Shown here: positions 26,169 to 35,349 of the stretch, piece after piece
How the letters are laid out: each line of letters opens with the position of its first letter
Numbering within the stretch: the stretch's first letter is position 1
From: Streptomyces sp. NBC_01231
GTDB lineage: Bacteria > Actinomycetota > Actinomycetes > Streptomycetales > Streptomycetaceae
NCBI GenBank assembly: GCA_035999765.1
Contig: CP108521.1
Coordinates: forward strand, 10,602,001 to 10,666,000
DNA: 64,000 bases
Reading direction: 5' to 3'
Notes under the pieces: generated by a model
The model's input: only the letters and a program-made list of their open reading frames with translations
The model's database searches: none
Told to the model about the DNA's origin: nothing
Position numbers and translations under genes: made by a program

Positions 26169-26315
26169 TTGATGCGTTCATCGCATGGACAGATCTCGGT
26201 TTGATGCTGGACACCGATCCGGTGGTGCTTCGAAACTCTCGCGTAACACCTCGGCTTGCCCTCGCCCGACTCCGCCCCGCCGCCGAGGCCCGTCCCCGAG
26301 AAAGCGAGCGCCGCC

Positions 26316-26465
26316 ATGCTGGCAGCTCAGGGCTTCGCCACGATCGCCGTCCTCCTGCTGGTCACCATGCCCAAAAGGGCCTCGGTACCGGTCGCGCTGA
26401 TCCTGCTTCCGGTGCTGGGGGCGCTCATCGGCGGCTTCGCGGACGATCTGGGCGAGTGCATATGA
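26316..26465 (+). pseudogene. CitMHS-type citrate transporter, N-terminal stub
   Basis: MLAAQGFATIAVLLLVTMPK, then ALILLPVLGALIGGFADDLG is the first membrane pair of CitMHS-family metal-citrate transporters. The frame stops at 26463-26465, 31 nt before the GH3 gene, leaving 49 residues of a protein that is usually above 400. Confidence 0.6.
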
Positions 26466-26496
26466 ATCGTCGAGCATTCGTTGAAGAGGAGCCCGC

Positions 26497-28950
26497 ATGG
26501 AGTTCACTCGGACATCGGTACGACGTCGCAGGAAAGGCCGGTTGCGCCGCACCGGCCTGATCGCGGGAGCGAGCGCGATGCTCCTTGCCGCAGGCACGGC
26601 CGTGGCCCCCGGCGCCTCGGGCGCGGGTGACGCCCGGGGCACCGGCAGCGTGTCTCCCCGCGTCGCCGCCCTCATCGCGAGGATGTCGCTGGACGAGAAG
26701 TTGCCCTTCGTCCATGGAGGCACCGATCCCCGTAAACTCGGCCAGGCCGGATACATCCCCGGGGTTCCCCGCCTCGGCATCCCCGAACTGCGGCTCACCG
26801 ACGGACCGGCGGGCGTCCGGGTCAACGCGCACGCCACCGCGATGCCGGCGCCGGTCGCGCTCGCCTCGTCCTTCGACGACCGACTGGCCCGTACGTACGG
26901 CCAGGTCATCGGACACGACGGCCGTGCGCTCGGCCAGGACGTGCTGCTCTCACCGATGACGAACATCATCCGGGTGCCGTACGCGGGGCGGAACTTCGAG
27001 ACCTTCAGCGAGGACCCGCTGCTCAGCTCCCGCATGGTGTCCGGCGAGATCGCGGGCGTTCAGAGCCAGGGCCTGATCGCCACCGTCAAGCACTACGCGG
27101 AGAACAACCAGGAAGACAACCGCATGGGGGTGAACGTCAACGTCGACGAACAGACCCTGCGTCAGATCGAGCTGCCCGCCTTCGAGGCCGCCGTAAAGGC
27201 CGGCGCCGGTTCGGTGATGTGCTCGTACAACTCGGTGAACGGCAGTCACGGCTGCGGCAGCGACAAACTGCTCAACTCGATCCTCAAAGAGCAGTGGGGC
27301 TTCAAGGGTTGGGTCATGTCGGACTGGGGCGCGGCCCACGCGACGACCGACATCGTGAACGGCCTCGACCAGGAGATGCCGAGCGGCGTCTTTCTGGGCG
27401 ACGAACTGAAGACCGCGATAACGAACGGCACCATTCCGGTCTCGGAGCTGAACGACTCGGTCGCCCGCATCCTGGGCCAGATGAACCACTTCGGTCTCCT
27501 CGACGGCGCCGCGGGCCGGCGGCCCGCACGCGACCCGAAGGGCGGCGCCAAGATCGCGCAGAAGGTGGCCGAGTCGGGCTCGGTTCTGCTGAAGAACACC
27601 GGCAAGGCGCTTCCGCTGACTGGCGAAAACACCAGCATCGGACTCATCGGCCCGACCGCGAAGACACCGAAGGTCACCGGCGGCGGCAGCTCCAACGTCG
27701 TACCGGACTCCGCGGCCTCGCCGCTGGCCACCATCACGCAGCGGGCCGGCCGGAATGCCACGGTGCGCCACGCGGCCGGCGTCGACAACACCGGCGCCCC
27801 CATTCCCACGACGGCCCTCAGCCCCGCCCTGCCGGTCGGCTCGGACGGCACGATCACCGTCACCCCGGACAAGTCCTTCGACTACAGCGGCACCCTCACG
27901 GTGCCGGCCGACGGCGACTACTCCTTCGTCTACGACCTTCCCGCCGCGTACGGCGCGCTGAAGATCGACGGCAAGAGCGTCATCACCGGCTTCCTGGGCT
28001 CCAGCAGCGCCACAGTGCACCTCACGGCGGGGAAGCACCGCCTCGCGGCCAACGCCCAGGCCATCCAGGGCGCACCGGCCAAGATCCGGCTGAACTGGGT
28101 CACCCCGCAGGCCGCGCAGACCGCCCGGGAGCAGGCCGTGGCACTGGCCCGCCAGGTGAAGACCCCCATCGTCTTCGCCTACGACGACGGTACCGAGGGC
28201 GTCGACCGGAAGAACCTCTCCCTGCCGGCCGACCAGGACGGGCTCATCTCCGCCGTCGCCGACGCCAACCCGAACACGATCGTCGTCCTCAACACGGGAT
28301 CGTCGATCACCATGCCGTGGCTGTCCAAGGTCAAGGCGGTGCTCGACACGTACTACCCCGGGCAAAACGGGGCCGAGGCCACCGCCCGCCTGCTCTACGG
28401 CGACGTGAACCCGTCGGGCAAGACCACCCAGACGTTCCCCGCGAGCGAGTCCGCCACACCGGTCGCCGGCGACCCGCTCAGGTACCCGGGAGTGGACAAC
28501 CAGGAGAACTACTCCGAGGGCGTCTACGTGGGCTACCGCTGGTACGACAAGGAGAAGGCCGCCCCGCTGTTCCCCTTCGGCCACGGCCTGTCGTACACCT
28601 CCTTCGCCTACCGCGACCTCGCGGTACGGCAGAGTCACGGCGGGGCGACCGTCTCGTTCACGCTGAAGAACACCGGCACCCGCGACGGTGACGAGGTCGC
28701 CCAGGTCTACGTCGGTGCGAGCCCGAAGACCACCGCGCCGCAGGCGGTGCGCTCGCTCGGCGGCTACCAGAAGGTGCATCTGCGCGCCGGTCAGTCGAAG
28801 ACCGTACGCATCCGGGTCGACGCACAGCAGTTGAAGTACTGGAACACGTCCTCCCACGCCTGGGAGCTCGGCACCGGGCACCGGGAGGTGTGGGTCGGCT
28901 CCTCGTCGCGGACGCTCCCCCTGCACGGCGGGGTCGACGTCACGCACTGA
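26497..28950 (+). CDS. Secreted GH3 beta-glucosidase with PA14 insert
   Basis: This 817-residue exported glycosidase has an Arg-rich signal peptide (RRTGLIAGASAMLLAAG). The GH3 barrel contains LTDGPAGVR, GRNFETFSEDPLL, ATVKHYAENNQE and nucleophile VMSDWGA (Asp276). The alpha/beta sandwich follows with a PA14-like domain inserted at about residues 446-538 (VPADGDYSFVYDL). A fibronectin III-like domain closes the protein (LFPFGHGLSYTSFAY onward). GAGGAG precedes the ATG. PA14-bearing GH3 enzymes act on beta-glucosides or related oligosaccharides, and an export signal fits growth on plant polymers. Confidence 0.92.
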   Translation: MEFTRTSVRRRRKGRLRRTGLIAGASAMLLAAGTAVAPGASGAGDARGTGSVSPRVAALIARMSLDEKLPFVHGGTDPRKLGQAGYIPGVPRLGIPELRLTDGPAGVRVNAHATAMPAPVALASSFDDRLARTYGQVIGHDGRALGQDVLLSPMTNIIRVPYAGRNFETFSEDPLLSSRMVSGEIAGVQSQGLIATVKHYAENNQEDNRMGVNVNVDEQTLRQIELPAFEAAVKAGAGSVMCSYNSVNGSHGCGSDKLLNSILKEQWGFKGWVMSDWGAAHATTDIVNGLDQEMPSGVFLGDELKTAITNGTIPVSELNDSVARILGQMNHFGLLDGAAGRRPARDPKGGAKIAQKVAESGSVLLKNTGKALPLTGENTSIGLIGPTAKTPKVTGGGSSNVVPDSAASPLATITQRAGRNATVRHAAGVDNTGAPIPTTALSPALPVGSDGTITVTPDKSFDYSGTLTVPADGDYSFVYDLPAAYGALKIDGKSVITGFLGSSSATVHLTAGKHRLAANAQAIQGAPAKIRLNWVTPQAAQTAREQAVALARQVKTPIVFAYDDGTEGVDRKNLSLPADQDGLISAVADANPNTIVVLNTGSSITMPWLSKVKAVLDTYYPGQNGAEATARLLYGDVNPSGKTTQTFPASESATPVAGDPLRYPGVDNQENYSEGVYVGYRWYDKEKAAPLFPFGHGLSYTSFAYRDLAVRQSHGGATVSFTLKNTGTRDGDEVAQVYVGASPKTTAPQAVRSLGGYQKVHLRAGQSKTVRIRVDAQQLKYWNTSSHAWELGTGHREVWVGSSSRTLPLHGGVDVTH

Positions 28951-29035
28951 CCGCACGGCTCGCACCGTCAACCGGGTGCCGAGCCGCGTCTGAAGCCGGG
29001 CCCGCCCAGGCCCGATTCCCTCCCCCCACCACCAA

Positions 29036-29067
29036 GGGTGCCGGCCGCGCCGCCGCGGCCGGCACCC
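29036..29067 (+). terminator. Terminator between GH3 and esterase genes
   Basis: A perfect 14-bp stem (GGGTGCCGGCCGCG at 29036-29049 with 29054-29067) with a 4-nt loop lies after the GH3 stop and just ahead of the next gene's ribosome site. It would limit read-through. Confidence 0.8.
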
Positions 29068-29087
29068 GGCCAGAGAGGTTCTCATCC

Positions 29088-30692
29088 ATGACTGCCAGCA
29101 GAATCCGTACTGTCCTGGGCGGCGCGTTAGTCATGTCCCTCGCCGTCGTCGGGCTGCTGCCCGCGACGGCTTCCGCGAGTGCGCCGACCGTGGTGCCCAC
29201 CGACAAGGGCGCTGTGCGCGGCGCCACCTCGAAGGGCGTCGAGAGGTTCCTCGGCATCCCCTACGCGGCGGCGCCCACCGGCTCCCTGCGCTGGAAGCCG
29301 CCGCGGCCCGCAGCGCGGTGGACCGGCGTCCGGGAGGCGGCCGATTTCGGCAATCCCTGCCCCGTACTGCCCAGCGGCAACGGACCACGCAGCGAGACCG
29401 AGGGCTGCCTCGACGTCAACGTGTGGCGGCCGTCGGGCGTACGGGCCGGCGCCCGCCTTCCGGTGCACGTCTTCATCCACGGCGGTGGCCTGACCAACGG
29501 CAGCGGCTCGCAGAACGACGAGTCGAAGCTCGTCAAGGAGACGGGTGTCATCGGCGTCTCGCTCAACTACCGACTCGGCGCCTTCGGCTTCCTCGGCCTG
29601 CCCGCCCTCACCGAGGAGGACGGCGAGTCCGGCAACTACGGGTTCATGGACCAGCAGGCCGCGCTGCGCTGGGTGCAGCGCAACATCGCCGCCTTCGGCG
29701 GGAACCCCGATGAGGTCACCATCGACGGCGAGTCCGCGGGCGGCTGGTCCGTCTGCGGGCATCTGGTGTCGCCCGGCTCGCGCGGGCTGTTCGCCCGCGC
29801 CATGATCCAGAGCGGCTCCTGTACCAGCGGACCGCAGGCCCGGGCGGAGGCCGCCGGGACGGCGTTCGCCCGGCAAGCGGGCTGCGACGGCACGGCTCAG
29901 GCGGCCGTCCTCGACTGTCTGCGGTCGGCTTCGGTGGGTACGCTCCTCGACGCGAGCCGGACCTTCTCGGCCGGCTTCGTGGACGGGACTCCGACGTTCC
30001 CGACCGGAGCGGGCGAGGCGCTGGACAGCGGGGGGTTCGCCCGTGTGCCCGTCGTCGTCGGCGCCACCCGTGACGAGGGCCGCACCTTCGCCGCGGGCTA
30101 CATAGGCGAAGACAAGCAGGCCTACCTCGCCTTCGTCCAGGGCATCGCCGGCGCCCGGGCCGACGAGGTCCTCACCCGTTACCCCTGGCCCGATACGTCC
30201 GACCGGTACACCGCGGCGTACCTCATCGGCGGGATCATGACCGACTCGGGGATGATCTCGGGGATCGGCGGGTGCGGACTCCGCTCGCTCGCCCGGACCC
30301 TCGAGCGGTACACCCCCACCTATGCGTACGAGTTCGACCACCGGACCGGCCCTGGCTTGACGCAGATCCCCGGCTACGTATGGGGGGCCGGCCACGCCGC
30401 GGAACTCGCCTACATCTGGCCCAGCTTCAACAACGGCACACCCATCGCCCCGCTGTTCAACGCCGACGAGCGCCGGCTCGCCCGCGAGATGACGCGGTAC
30501 TGGGGCGCGTTCACGAAGACCGGCCGGCCGGCCGTCGCCCGGCAGACGAGCTGGCCCGGCTATCACAGCGGCAACGGCCTGATGCTGTCGCTGAGGGCGG
30601 GGGGCAGGAGTGCCCTGATCGACGACGACCGGTACTCGACGGAACACCAGTGCGCGTTCTGGGAGACGATGCCGGGCACACAGCACTCCTGA
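29088..30692 (+). CDS. Secreted type-B carboxylesterase
   Basis: This 534-residue secreted esterase starts at the ATG behind AGAGAGG with signal MTASRIRTVLGGALVMSLAV..ASA. Family marks are RFLGIPYAAAPTG, EGCLDVNVWRP, oxyanion segment FIHGGGLTNGSG, LNYRLGAFGFLG and the nucleophile elbow TIDGESAGGWS (Ser216). ATRDEGRTF and the region around 420-440 probably carry the acid and His. It may deacetylate or deferuloylate polymers alongside the GH3 enzyme upstream, but type-B esterases are broad and no substrate is proven. Confidence 0.9.
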   Translation: MTASRIRTVLGGALVMSLAVVGLLPATASASAPTVVPTDKGAVRGATSKGVERFLGIPYAAAPTGSLRWKPPRPAARWTGVREAADFGNPCPVLPSGNGPRSETEGCLDVNVWRPSGVRAGARLPVHVFIHGGGLTNGSGSQNDESKLVKETGVIGVSLNYRLGAFGFLGLPALTEEDGESGNYGFMDQQAALRWVQRNIAAFGGNPDEVTIDGESAGGWSVCGHLVSPGSRGLFARAMIQSGSCTSGPQARAEAAGTAFARQAGCDGTAQAAVLDCLRSASVGTLLDASRTFSAGFVDGTPTFPTGAGEALDSGGFARVPVVVGATRDEGRTFAAGYIGEDKQAYLAFVQGIAGARADEVLTRYPWPDTSDRYTAAYLIGGIMTDSGMISGIGGCGLRSLARTLERYTPTYAYEFDHRTGPGLTQIPGYVWGAGHAAELAYIWPSFNNGTPIAPLFNADERRLAREMTRYWGAFTKTGRPAVARQTSWPGYHSGNGLMLSLRAGGRSALIDDDRYSTEHQCAFWETMPGTQHS

Positions 30693-30699
30693 GTAGGCC

Positions 30700-30739
30700 G
30701 GGGACTGGAAACGGAGCATCAGCCACCGCGCCAGTCCCC
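30700..30739 (+). terminator. Terminator after the carboxylesterase gene
   Basis: GGGGACTGG at 30700-30708 pairs with CCAGTCCCC at 30731-30739 across a 22-nt loop, directly after the stop codon. Confidence 0.55.
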
Positions 30740-30747
30740 GTCCCTGC

Positions 30748-31165
30748 TCAAGGAGCAGCAGGAACCACAGAGGGACCACGAGGACAGGAACCATCCGACA
30801 AAGACCCTGCGAGGCTGACGGTCGTGGTCTCCACGACGTCGGTCCGCGCGCCGGTCCGGAAGAGGAGCATGCCCGCGTACGCCTTCTTGCCCGGCCCGAT
30901 GGTGGCTCCCTTCATCGCGGACTCCATCGGGCCGACCTGATCTACGCGACCGTTGTCGAAGCGGACGGTCGGGTAGCGGTAGAGGGCGCATTCCTTGTCG
31001 CCGGTGTTGGTGGCCGTGATCAGGAGGTGCCGGACCGAGTCGTGTGCGTAGGCCGTCGTGGCGATCGAGATGTTCGCGGGGGTGTCGGCGGCGGTGACGC
31101 TCTCACCGCTGCCCGACGCACCGGAGTGACCGGAGCCACCGCCCGAGCCCTGCGAGCCGCCGGTC
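30748..31165 (-). pseudogene. DUF4232 protein, N-terminally truncated
   Basis: IATTAYAHDSVRHLLITATN, then ECALYRYPTVRFDNG, GPGKKAYAGMLLF and VETTTVSLAG form most of a DUF4232 domain, a beta-sandwich found in Streptomyces lipoproteins. The signal and lipobox are gone. Upstream the frame enters an out-of-phase TniB fragment near 31165, so a transposon insertion or deletion removed its 5' end. Confidence 0.6.
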
Positions 31166-31619
31166 GTGCCATCGGCAGGCCGAGGAAGCGGGCGAACTCG
31201 CTGATGAGCATCTTCGGGGTGGAGGACGGCGGCACGGTGATGAACAGGACCGGCAGCCGCCCGTCCTGGTTCGGGTGGCGGCGCCGGTCGGCGAGTTCGA
31301 CGGTGCGCCCGAGCTGCTGCATCGCGGTGGTCGTCCCAGTGGTGGCCGGCCCGGAGATGATCAGGCCGCGTCTGGCTCCGGCCTGCTGGCCGCGGTTGAG
31401 CAGCAGCAGGCGGCGTACCGCGGTGGAGATGGTGTCCATGGCGGGGGTTTTCGGCACCACGAACCGTGCGTGGTAGTCCTCCCGTTGCTCCAGCGTCCAT
31501 TCCTGGTCGTCGGCGTCCCGTGCCGGTGCGTGGGGCGTGTCGACGAACTGCTGCCATCCGTCCCACGTGGTCAGCGGACTGAACGTGCTCGTGGTGGCGG
31601 GCTGGGCCGCTGTCACCAT
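31160..31619 (-). pseudogene. tniB: TniB-type AAA transposition protein, truncated
   Basis: The frame begins MVTAAQPATTSTFSPLT, and its start overlaps the TniA stop by a few bases. LNRGQQAGARRGLIISGPAT, TGTTTAMQQLGRTVE and PVLFITVPPSSTPKMLISEF follow the AAA-type regulator layout of Tn5053/Tn7-like systems. The Walker A Lys is replaced by Thr (GPATTGTTT). The C-terminal half is missing where DUF4232 DNA starts at about 31165. Confidence 0.6.
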
Positions 31620-32969
31620 GCCTGGGCCTCCTGGTACGGGTCGTAGATGCGCATGCCGCCCGCCCCGGCGGCGTCCAGCGTCTGCTCAGCGGCCTGGTCC
31701 TGGGTCGTTTCGGCCGTCGGCTCGGATGCTTCGGCCTCATCCGCGTGGCCTGCCGCGGCGTCCTGGCCGTCGGCAAGGGCGGCGAGAAGGTAGTCCTCGT
31801 CGTCCTGGTTGTCCTCGATGTCGTCCAGGCTGTCGTCGGCGTCCCAGCCGTCGGCATCCTGAGGCGGGACGGTGAAGGAGCCGGGCAGCCCGAACGAGGC
31901 CCCCGGCGCGAGAGGCGCAGGCCACTGCTGCGGGGTGGTGGCGGGGGAGGGAACGGTCATCTGCGCGGCCGTGCCGGCGTTCCACGGTGGGGCGGACGTG
32001 GTCGAAGGTGAACGCTGTGAACGGGCGCCTGACCGCCCCCGCGTGGACCCACGGCACCTCGAGCCATCCCTCGGGCAGGCGCACCCACACCCGGTTTGGA
32101 TCGTAGGGGTTGTGGTGGACCTCCCACCGTCCGTTCTGTCCGCCCGCGGTGAGCGGCGGCGCCGGTAGGGATTCAGGCCGGGTGGTCGTAGGTGCGGTAG
32201 CCGAAGCGGACGCCGTAGTCGTTGACGGCCTGCCACCGAAGAGGCAGCAGCTCGACGTAATCGTCGGCGGACAAAGGCACCGGTACATGCCCGGTCACCG
32301 CCACCAAAGCCGCCCACATCTCGTTCGGGGAGACGGCGACCCGCGGCATCATCGGGTGGCGCAGCGCCTCGTGCCGGCGCTCCTGCCACCCGCAGATGAC
32401 CCATTCGTCCAGCAGTTCCTGAAGCTGCGTCAGGCTCCAGCAGGCATCCTGCTCCGCGGCCGCGCCCCGCTGGGAGACGTCCGAGCCGGTGTGGCCTTGC
32501 AGGTACTGGCTGAACCCGTCGGCAATCGCGCGGAAGGTCCGCTCCACGTTCCCCTTCGCCGGGCCGTTCGTCGGCGGCACCGGCTGCACCGACACCCCCA
32601 GGCTCTCGCACGCCGAGACGAACGACGCCGACACATACACCCGGCCCTGGTCCACGACCACCGTCTCCGGCATCATCACGGGCCGGGCGGCAGCCCGCTC
32701 CAGCCGCGCGTCCAACGCGATCAGCCGCACGTAGGGGAGACCGACCGCTGCATCGACAGTGCCGCATCCCAGCCCGGCCGCATTGAGGCCGGCACCACCA
32801 TCTGCGCCAGCAGCATCGCCGCGTCCACCGACGTCGTGCCCACCGGACGCACCACCGCCGCGCAGATGTTGCGCGTCGCCACGTCCAGCGCGATGCACAG
32901 TTCAAGACGGCCGGTCACACCGTCGTCCAGGACCGCCAGTACATCCAGAGGCGTGCTGTCCAGCATCAC
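31613..32969 (-). pseudogene. tniA: TniA/Mu-type integrase-like transposase, multiply frameshifted
   Basis: Segments in different frames give LDSTPLDVLAVLDDGVTGRL (first Asp), then ETVVVDQGRVYVSASFVSAC (second Asp), PPTNGPAKGNVERTFRAIAD (Glu) and YDPNRVWVRLPEGWLEVPW with a Mu-type beta-barrel. An acidic tail ends MRIYDPYQEAQAW. Frame changes occur near 32750, 32170 and 31990. The N-terminal helix-turn-helix is absent. With TniB it forms a dead Tn7-like transposition module. Confidence 0.7.
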
Positions 32970-32999
32970 CAGCTCGCCGGGCCGCAGTGCCGCCGTCGG

Positions 33000-33996
33000 C
33001 GTGAAGGGAGGTGCCGGCCGCGACGTATGTCACCGCCGCTGTGTGGCTGTCCCCAGCAGCCCCTGTCCGTCGGCGACCGCGTGCACCAGCCGGTTGAATC
33101 CGACCGATGCGCAGGCAGCCGAGCTGTCGCGCACCTTCGGATGCGTGCGCAAGGCCGCCTTCCGCTTCCGCAACTGCCGTCTGACGCTTGCGAAGACGGC
33201 CGACCCGTTGGACATCGCCTGGTCGCTTCCCCTGCCCGAGGGGGCGGTGCCGACCACGGTGACCGTCAGCCGGGACAGCGCCAGACGCTGGTTCGTCTCC
33301 CTGCTGTGTGGGGAGCCGCGGGTGAAGCCGCTCGCGGCCACCGATACGGGGCGGTCGGCGTCGCTGTCGGCCTGGACCGCCTGCTGCCCCTCACCCCCGG
33401 GGAGAAGATCGCCACCCCCGGCACGAACGCCGCGACCACGAGTGCCTGGCGAAGGCTCAGCGGGAGCTGTCCCGCAAGGCCAGGGGAGAGGGTGCCAACC
33501 GGCGCAAGGCCCGCCAGAGGGTCGCGAAGATCCACGCCCGGATCGCCGACCGCAGGCGTGATGTGCTGCACGAGCTGACCACTCGACTCGTGCGCAAAAA
33601 CCAAACGCTCGTGATCGAGGACCTGACCGTACGCACCATGGTCATAAACCGAACCCTGGCCCGCGCCATCAGTGATGCCGCGTGGGCCCGGTTCCGCTCC
33701 CTGCTGGAGTACAAGGCCAACTGGTACGGGCGGGAAGTGATCGCGGTGGATCGCTTCTTCCCTCCTCCAAGCTGTGCTCCCACTGCGGCAGCCACGCTGA
33801 GGCGACGCCGCTGCGCGTCCGCACCTGGATGTGCGACAGCTGCGGCACGGCCCACGACCGGGACGTGAACGCGGCGAACAACCTTCTGGCCGCCGGGCTG
33901 GCGGTGACAGCGTGTGGAGCCGGTGTAGGACCTCAACGGAGAACTCCGGGCGGGCAGTCGGCAGTGAAGCAGAAAACTCCACGGCGCGAGCCGTAG
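33000..33996 (+). pseudogene. tnpB: IS200/IS605 TnpB, frameshifted with altered active site
   Basis: Pieces LNPTDAQAAELSRTFGCVRK, VTVSRDSARRWFVSLLCGEP, GAVGVAVGLDRLLPLTPGEK, ELTTRLVRKNQTLVIEDLTV and SKLCSHCGSHAEATPLRVRT run in order across several frames. The RuvC Asp expected in GVDxGL is Ala (GVAVGLD). The Glu (VIEDL), zinc-ribbon cysteines and last Asp (RDVNAANNL) remain. TnpB is an RNA-guided nuclease that maintains its transposon. This copy cannot be active. The left end of the element is missing. Confidence 0.8.
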
Positions 33997-34029
33997 GGCT
34001 CCCCTCGCTCACGAGGGGGAGGAAGTCAA
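33961..34029 (+). ncRNA. Probable IS605 right end / omegaRNA scaffold
   Basis: Two hairpins follow each other at the tnpB 3' end: ACGGC-GCGA-GCCGT (33981-33994, with tnpB's stop at 33994-33996) and CCCCTCG-CTCA-CGAGGGG (34001-34018), then GGAGGAAGTCAAC. This layout matches the right ends of actinobacterial IS605 elements, where the TnpB guide RNA scaffold is encoded and the guide would come from the flanking DNA after about 34029. Assignment is by structural resemblance. Confidence 0.55.
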
Positions 34030-35291
34030 CGGGCCTCTTCTCGACGCTGCTGCGCGTCCGCGGACGGCGCGGACGGCTCGGTTGACTGGCGTGTCGCGGA
34101 CAGTACAGGCAGCTCAGACAGTACAGCAGTCACCTCGAACCCCCCGGCGGCCCCCGGCCCGGCGTCCAGTGTGCCGCCCACACTCCGCGCCCGCTCCCGC
34201 ATCCCGACGAGACCGAACCCAGGGGTGTCCGTGGAGCACGGCCCCGTGCCGTCGTCGGTGACCGAGACGTGCAGGGCGCTGTCCTTCTCGTACACGTGCA
34301 CCTGGATCGAGAGCCCCGGTCCCGCGTGCCGTACGGAGTTGGTCAGCGCCTCCTGCACGATGCGGTACGCGGCGGCGCCCACGGCGGGCGGCGCGTGGTC
34401 GGCCCGTACGGTCAACTCGACCCGTGCCCCGGCGGTGCGGGCGGTCTCCGCCAGGTGGGCGATGCCGTCGAGGCCGGGCAGCGGCCCGCGGCCGTCGCCG
34501 TGCTCGGCGGCGCGCAGCACCTCGAGGGTGGTACGGAGTTCACTGCGGGCGGTGCGGCAGGTGTAGGAGATGTCGTCGAACGCCTTCGCGACGGCCTCGC
34601 GGTCGAGGCGGTCCGGGTCGGCGGCCAGTACGTGGGCGGCGACGGAGGTCTGCACGCCGATGAGCGTGATGCTGTGGGCGAGCAGGTCGTGCAGGTCACG
34701 GGCGATGCGCAGCCGCTCCTCGGCGACCCGGCGGCGGGCCTCCTCCTCGCGGGTGCGTTCGGCGCGTTCGGCACGCTCCAGAGTGGAGGCGAGGTACTGG
34801 CGGTGGACGCGGATGTAGCCGCCGAGGAGCAGTACGGAGATGAGCCAGCCGGTGATGCGGATGATCTCGGCGAGTCCGTCCGGATTGGTGACCGCGTTGA
34901 CGGTGAGGGTCGTGCCGATGAGGACGGTCCCGATGAGCAGGGTGCGGCGGGCGCTGCCGGCGACGGCGACGGTGTAGAGCGGGAGCAGGGTCGCCGGGAT
35001 GGGGGCGCTGTGGGTGTAGTCGAGCGCGTGGTACGGGACGACGCAGGCCACCATGGCCAGCATCACGGTCATGGGGTGGCGCCGGCGCCAGATCAGCGGG
35101 ACGTTCGCGCCCAGCAGCAGCAGCCACGCGAGGAGGTCCGGCTGGCGCCCGTCCTGGAGGAAGAGAGCCATGACCGTGGTGAGGGCGGCCACCGCGGCGG
35201 CGAGGCGCGCGTCGTTGCGCAGGGAGGGGACCGCCGGAGGGTGGTTGACGGCGGTCAGGGCCCGCTCGATGAGGGATTGGGGGCGCAGCAC
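34026..35291 (-). CDS. NarL-type sensor histidine kinase, 3' end altered by IS605
   Basis: This 421-residue membrane kinase has several N-terminal hydrophobic helices (about residues 30-160) and a coiled linker. The HisKA_3 dimerisation motif ARDLHDLLAHSI holds the phosphorylated His201. The HATPase domain has QEALTNSVRHAG (N box), VTDDGTG and GFGLVGMRERA. It lies 58 bp behind the MMPL gene in the same direction. Its stop codon (34026-34028) falls inside the terminal bases of the adjacent IS605 element, and the usual downstream response regulator gene is absent, so the kinase is an orphan. Confidence 0.88.
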   Translation of the reverse strand: MLRPQSLIERALTAVNHPPAVPSLRNDARLAAAVAALTTVMALFLQDGRQPDLLAWLLLLGANVPLIWRRRHPMTVMLAMVACVVPYHALDYTHSAPIPATLLPLYTVAVAGSARRTLLIGTVLIGTTLTVNAVTNPDGLAEIIRITGWLISVLLLGGYIRVHRQYLASTLERAERAERTREEEARRRVAEERLRIARDLHDLLAHSITLIGVQTSVAAHVLAADPDRLDREAVAKAFDDISYTCRTARSELRTTLEVLRAAEHGDGRGPLPGLDGIAHLAETARTAGARVELTVRADHAPPAVGAAAYRIVQEALTNSVRHAGPGLSIQVHVYEKDSALHVSVTDDGTGPCSTDTPGFGLVGMRERARSVGGTLDAGPGAAGGFEVTAVLSELPVLSATRQSTEPSAPSADAQQRREEAR

Positions 35292-35349
35292 TGCTCCATC
35301 TTCCGTCAGGCGGGCATCCCTCCGGCAGTGGGAGGGACGCCCGCGGTGT

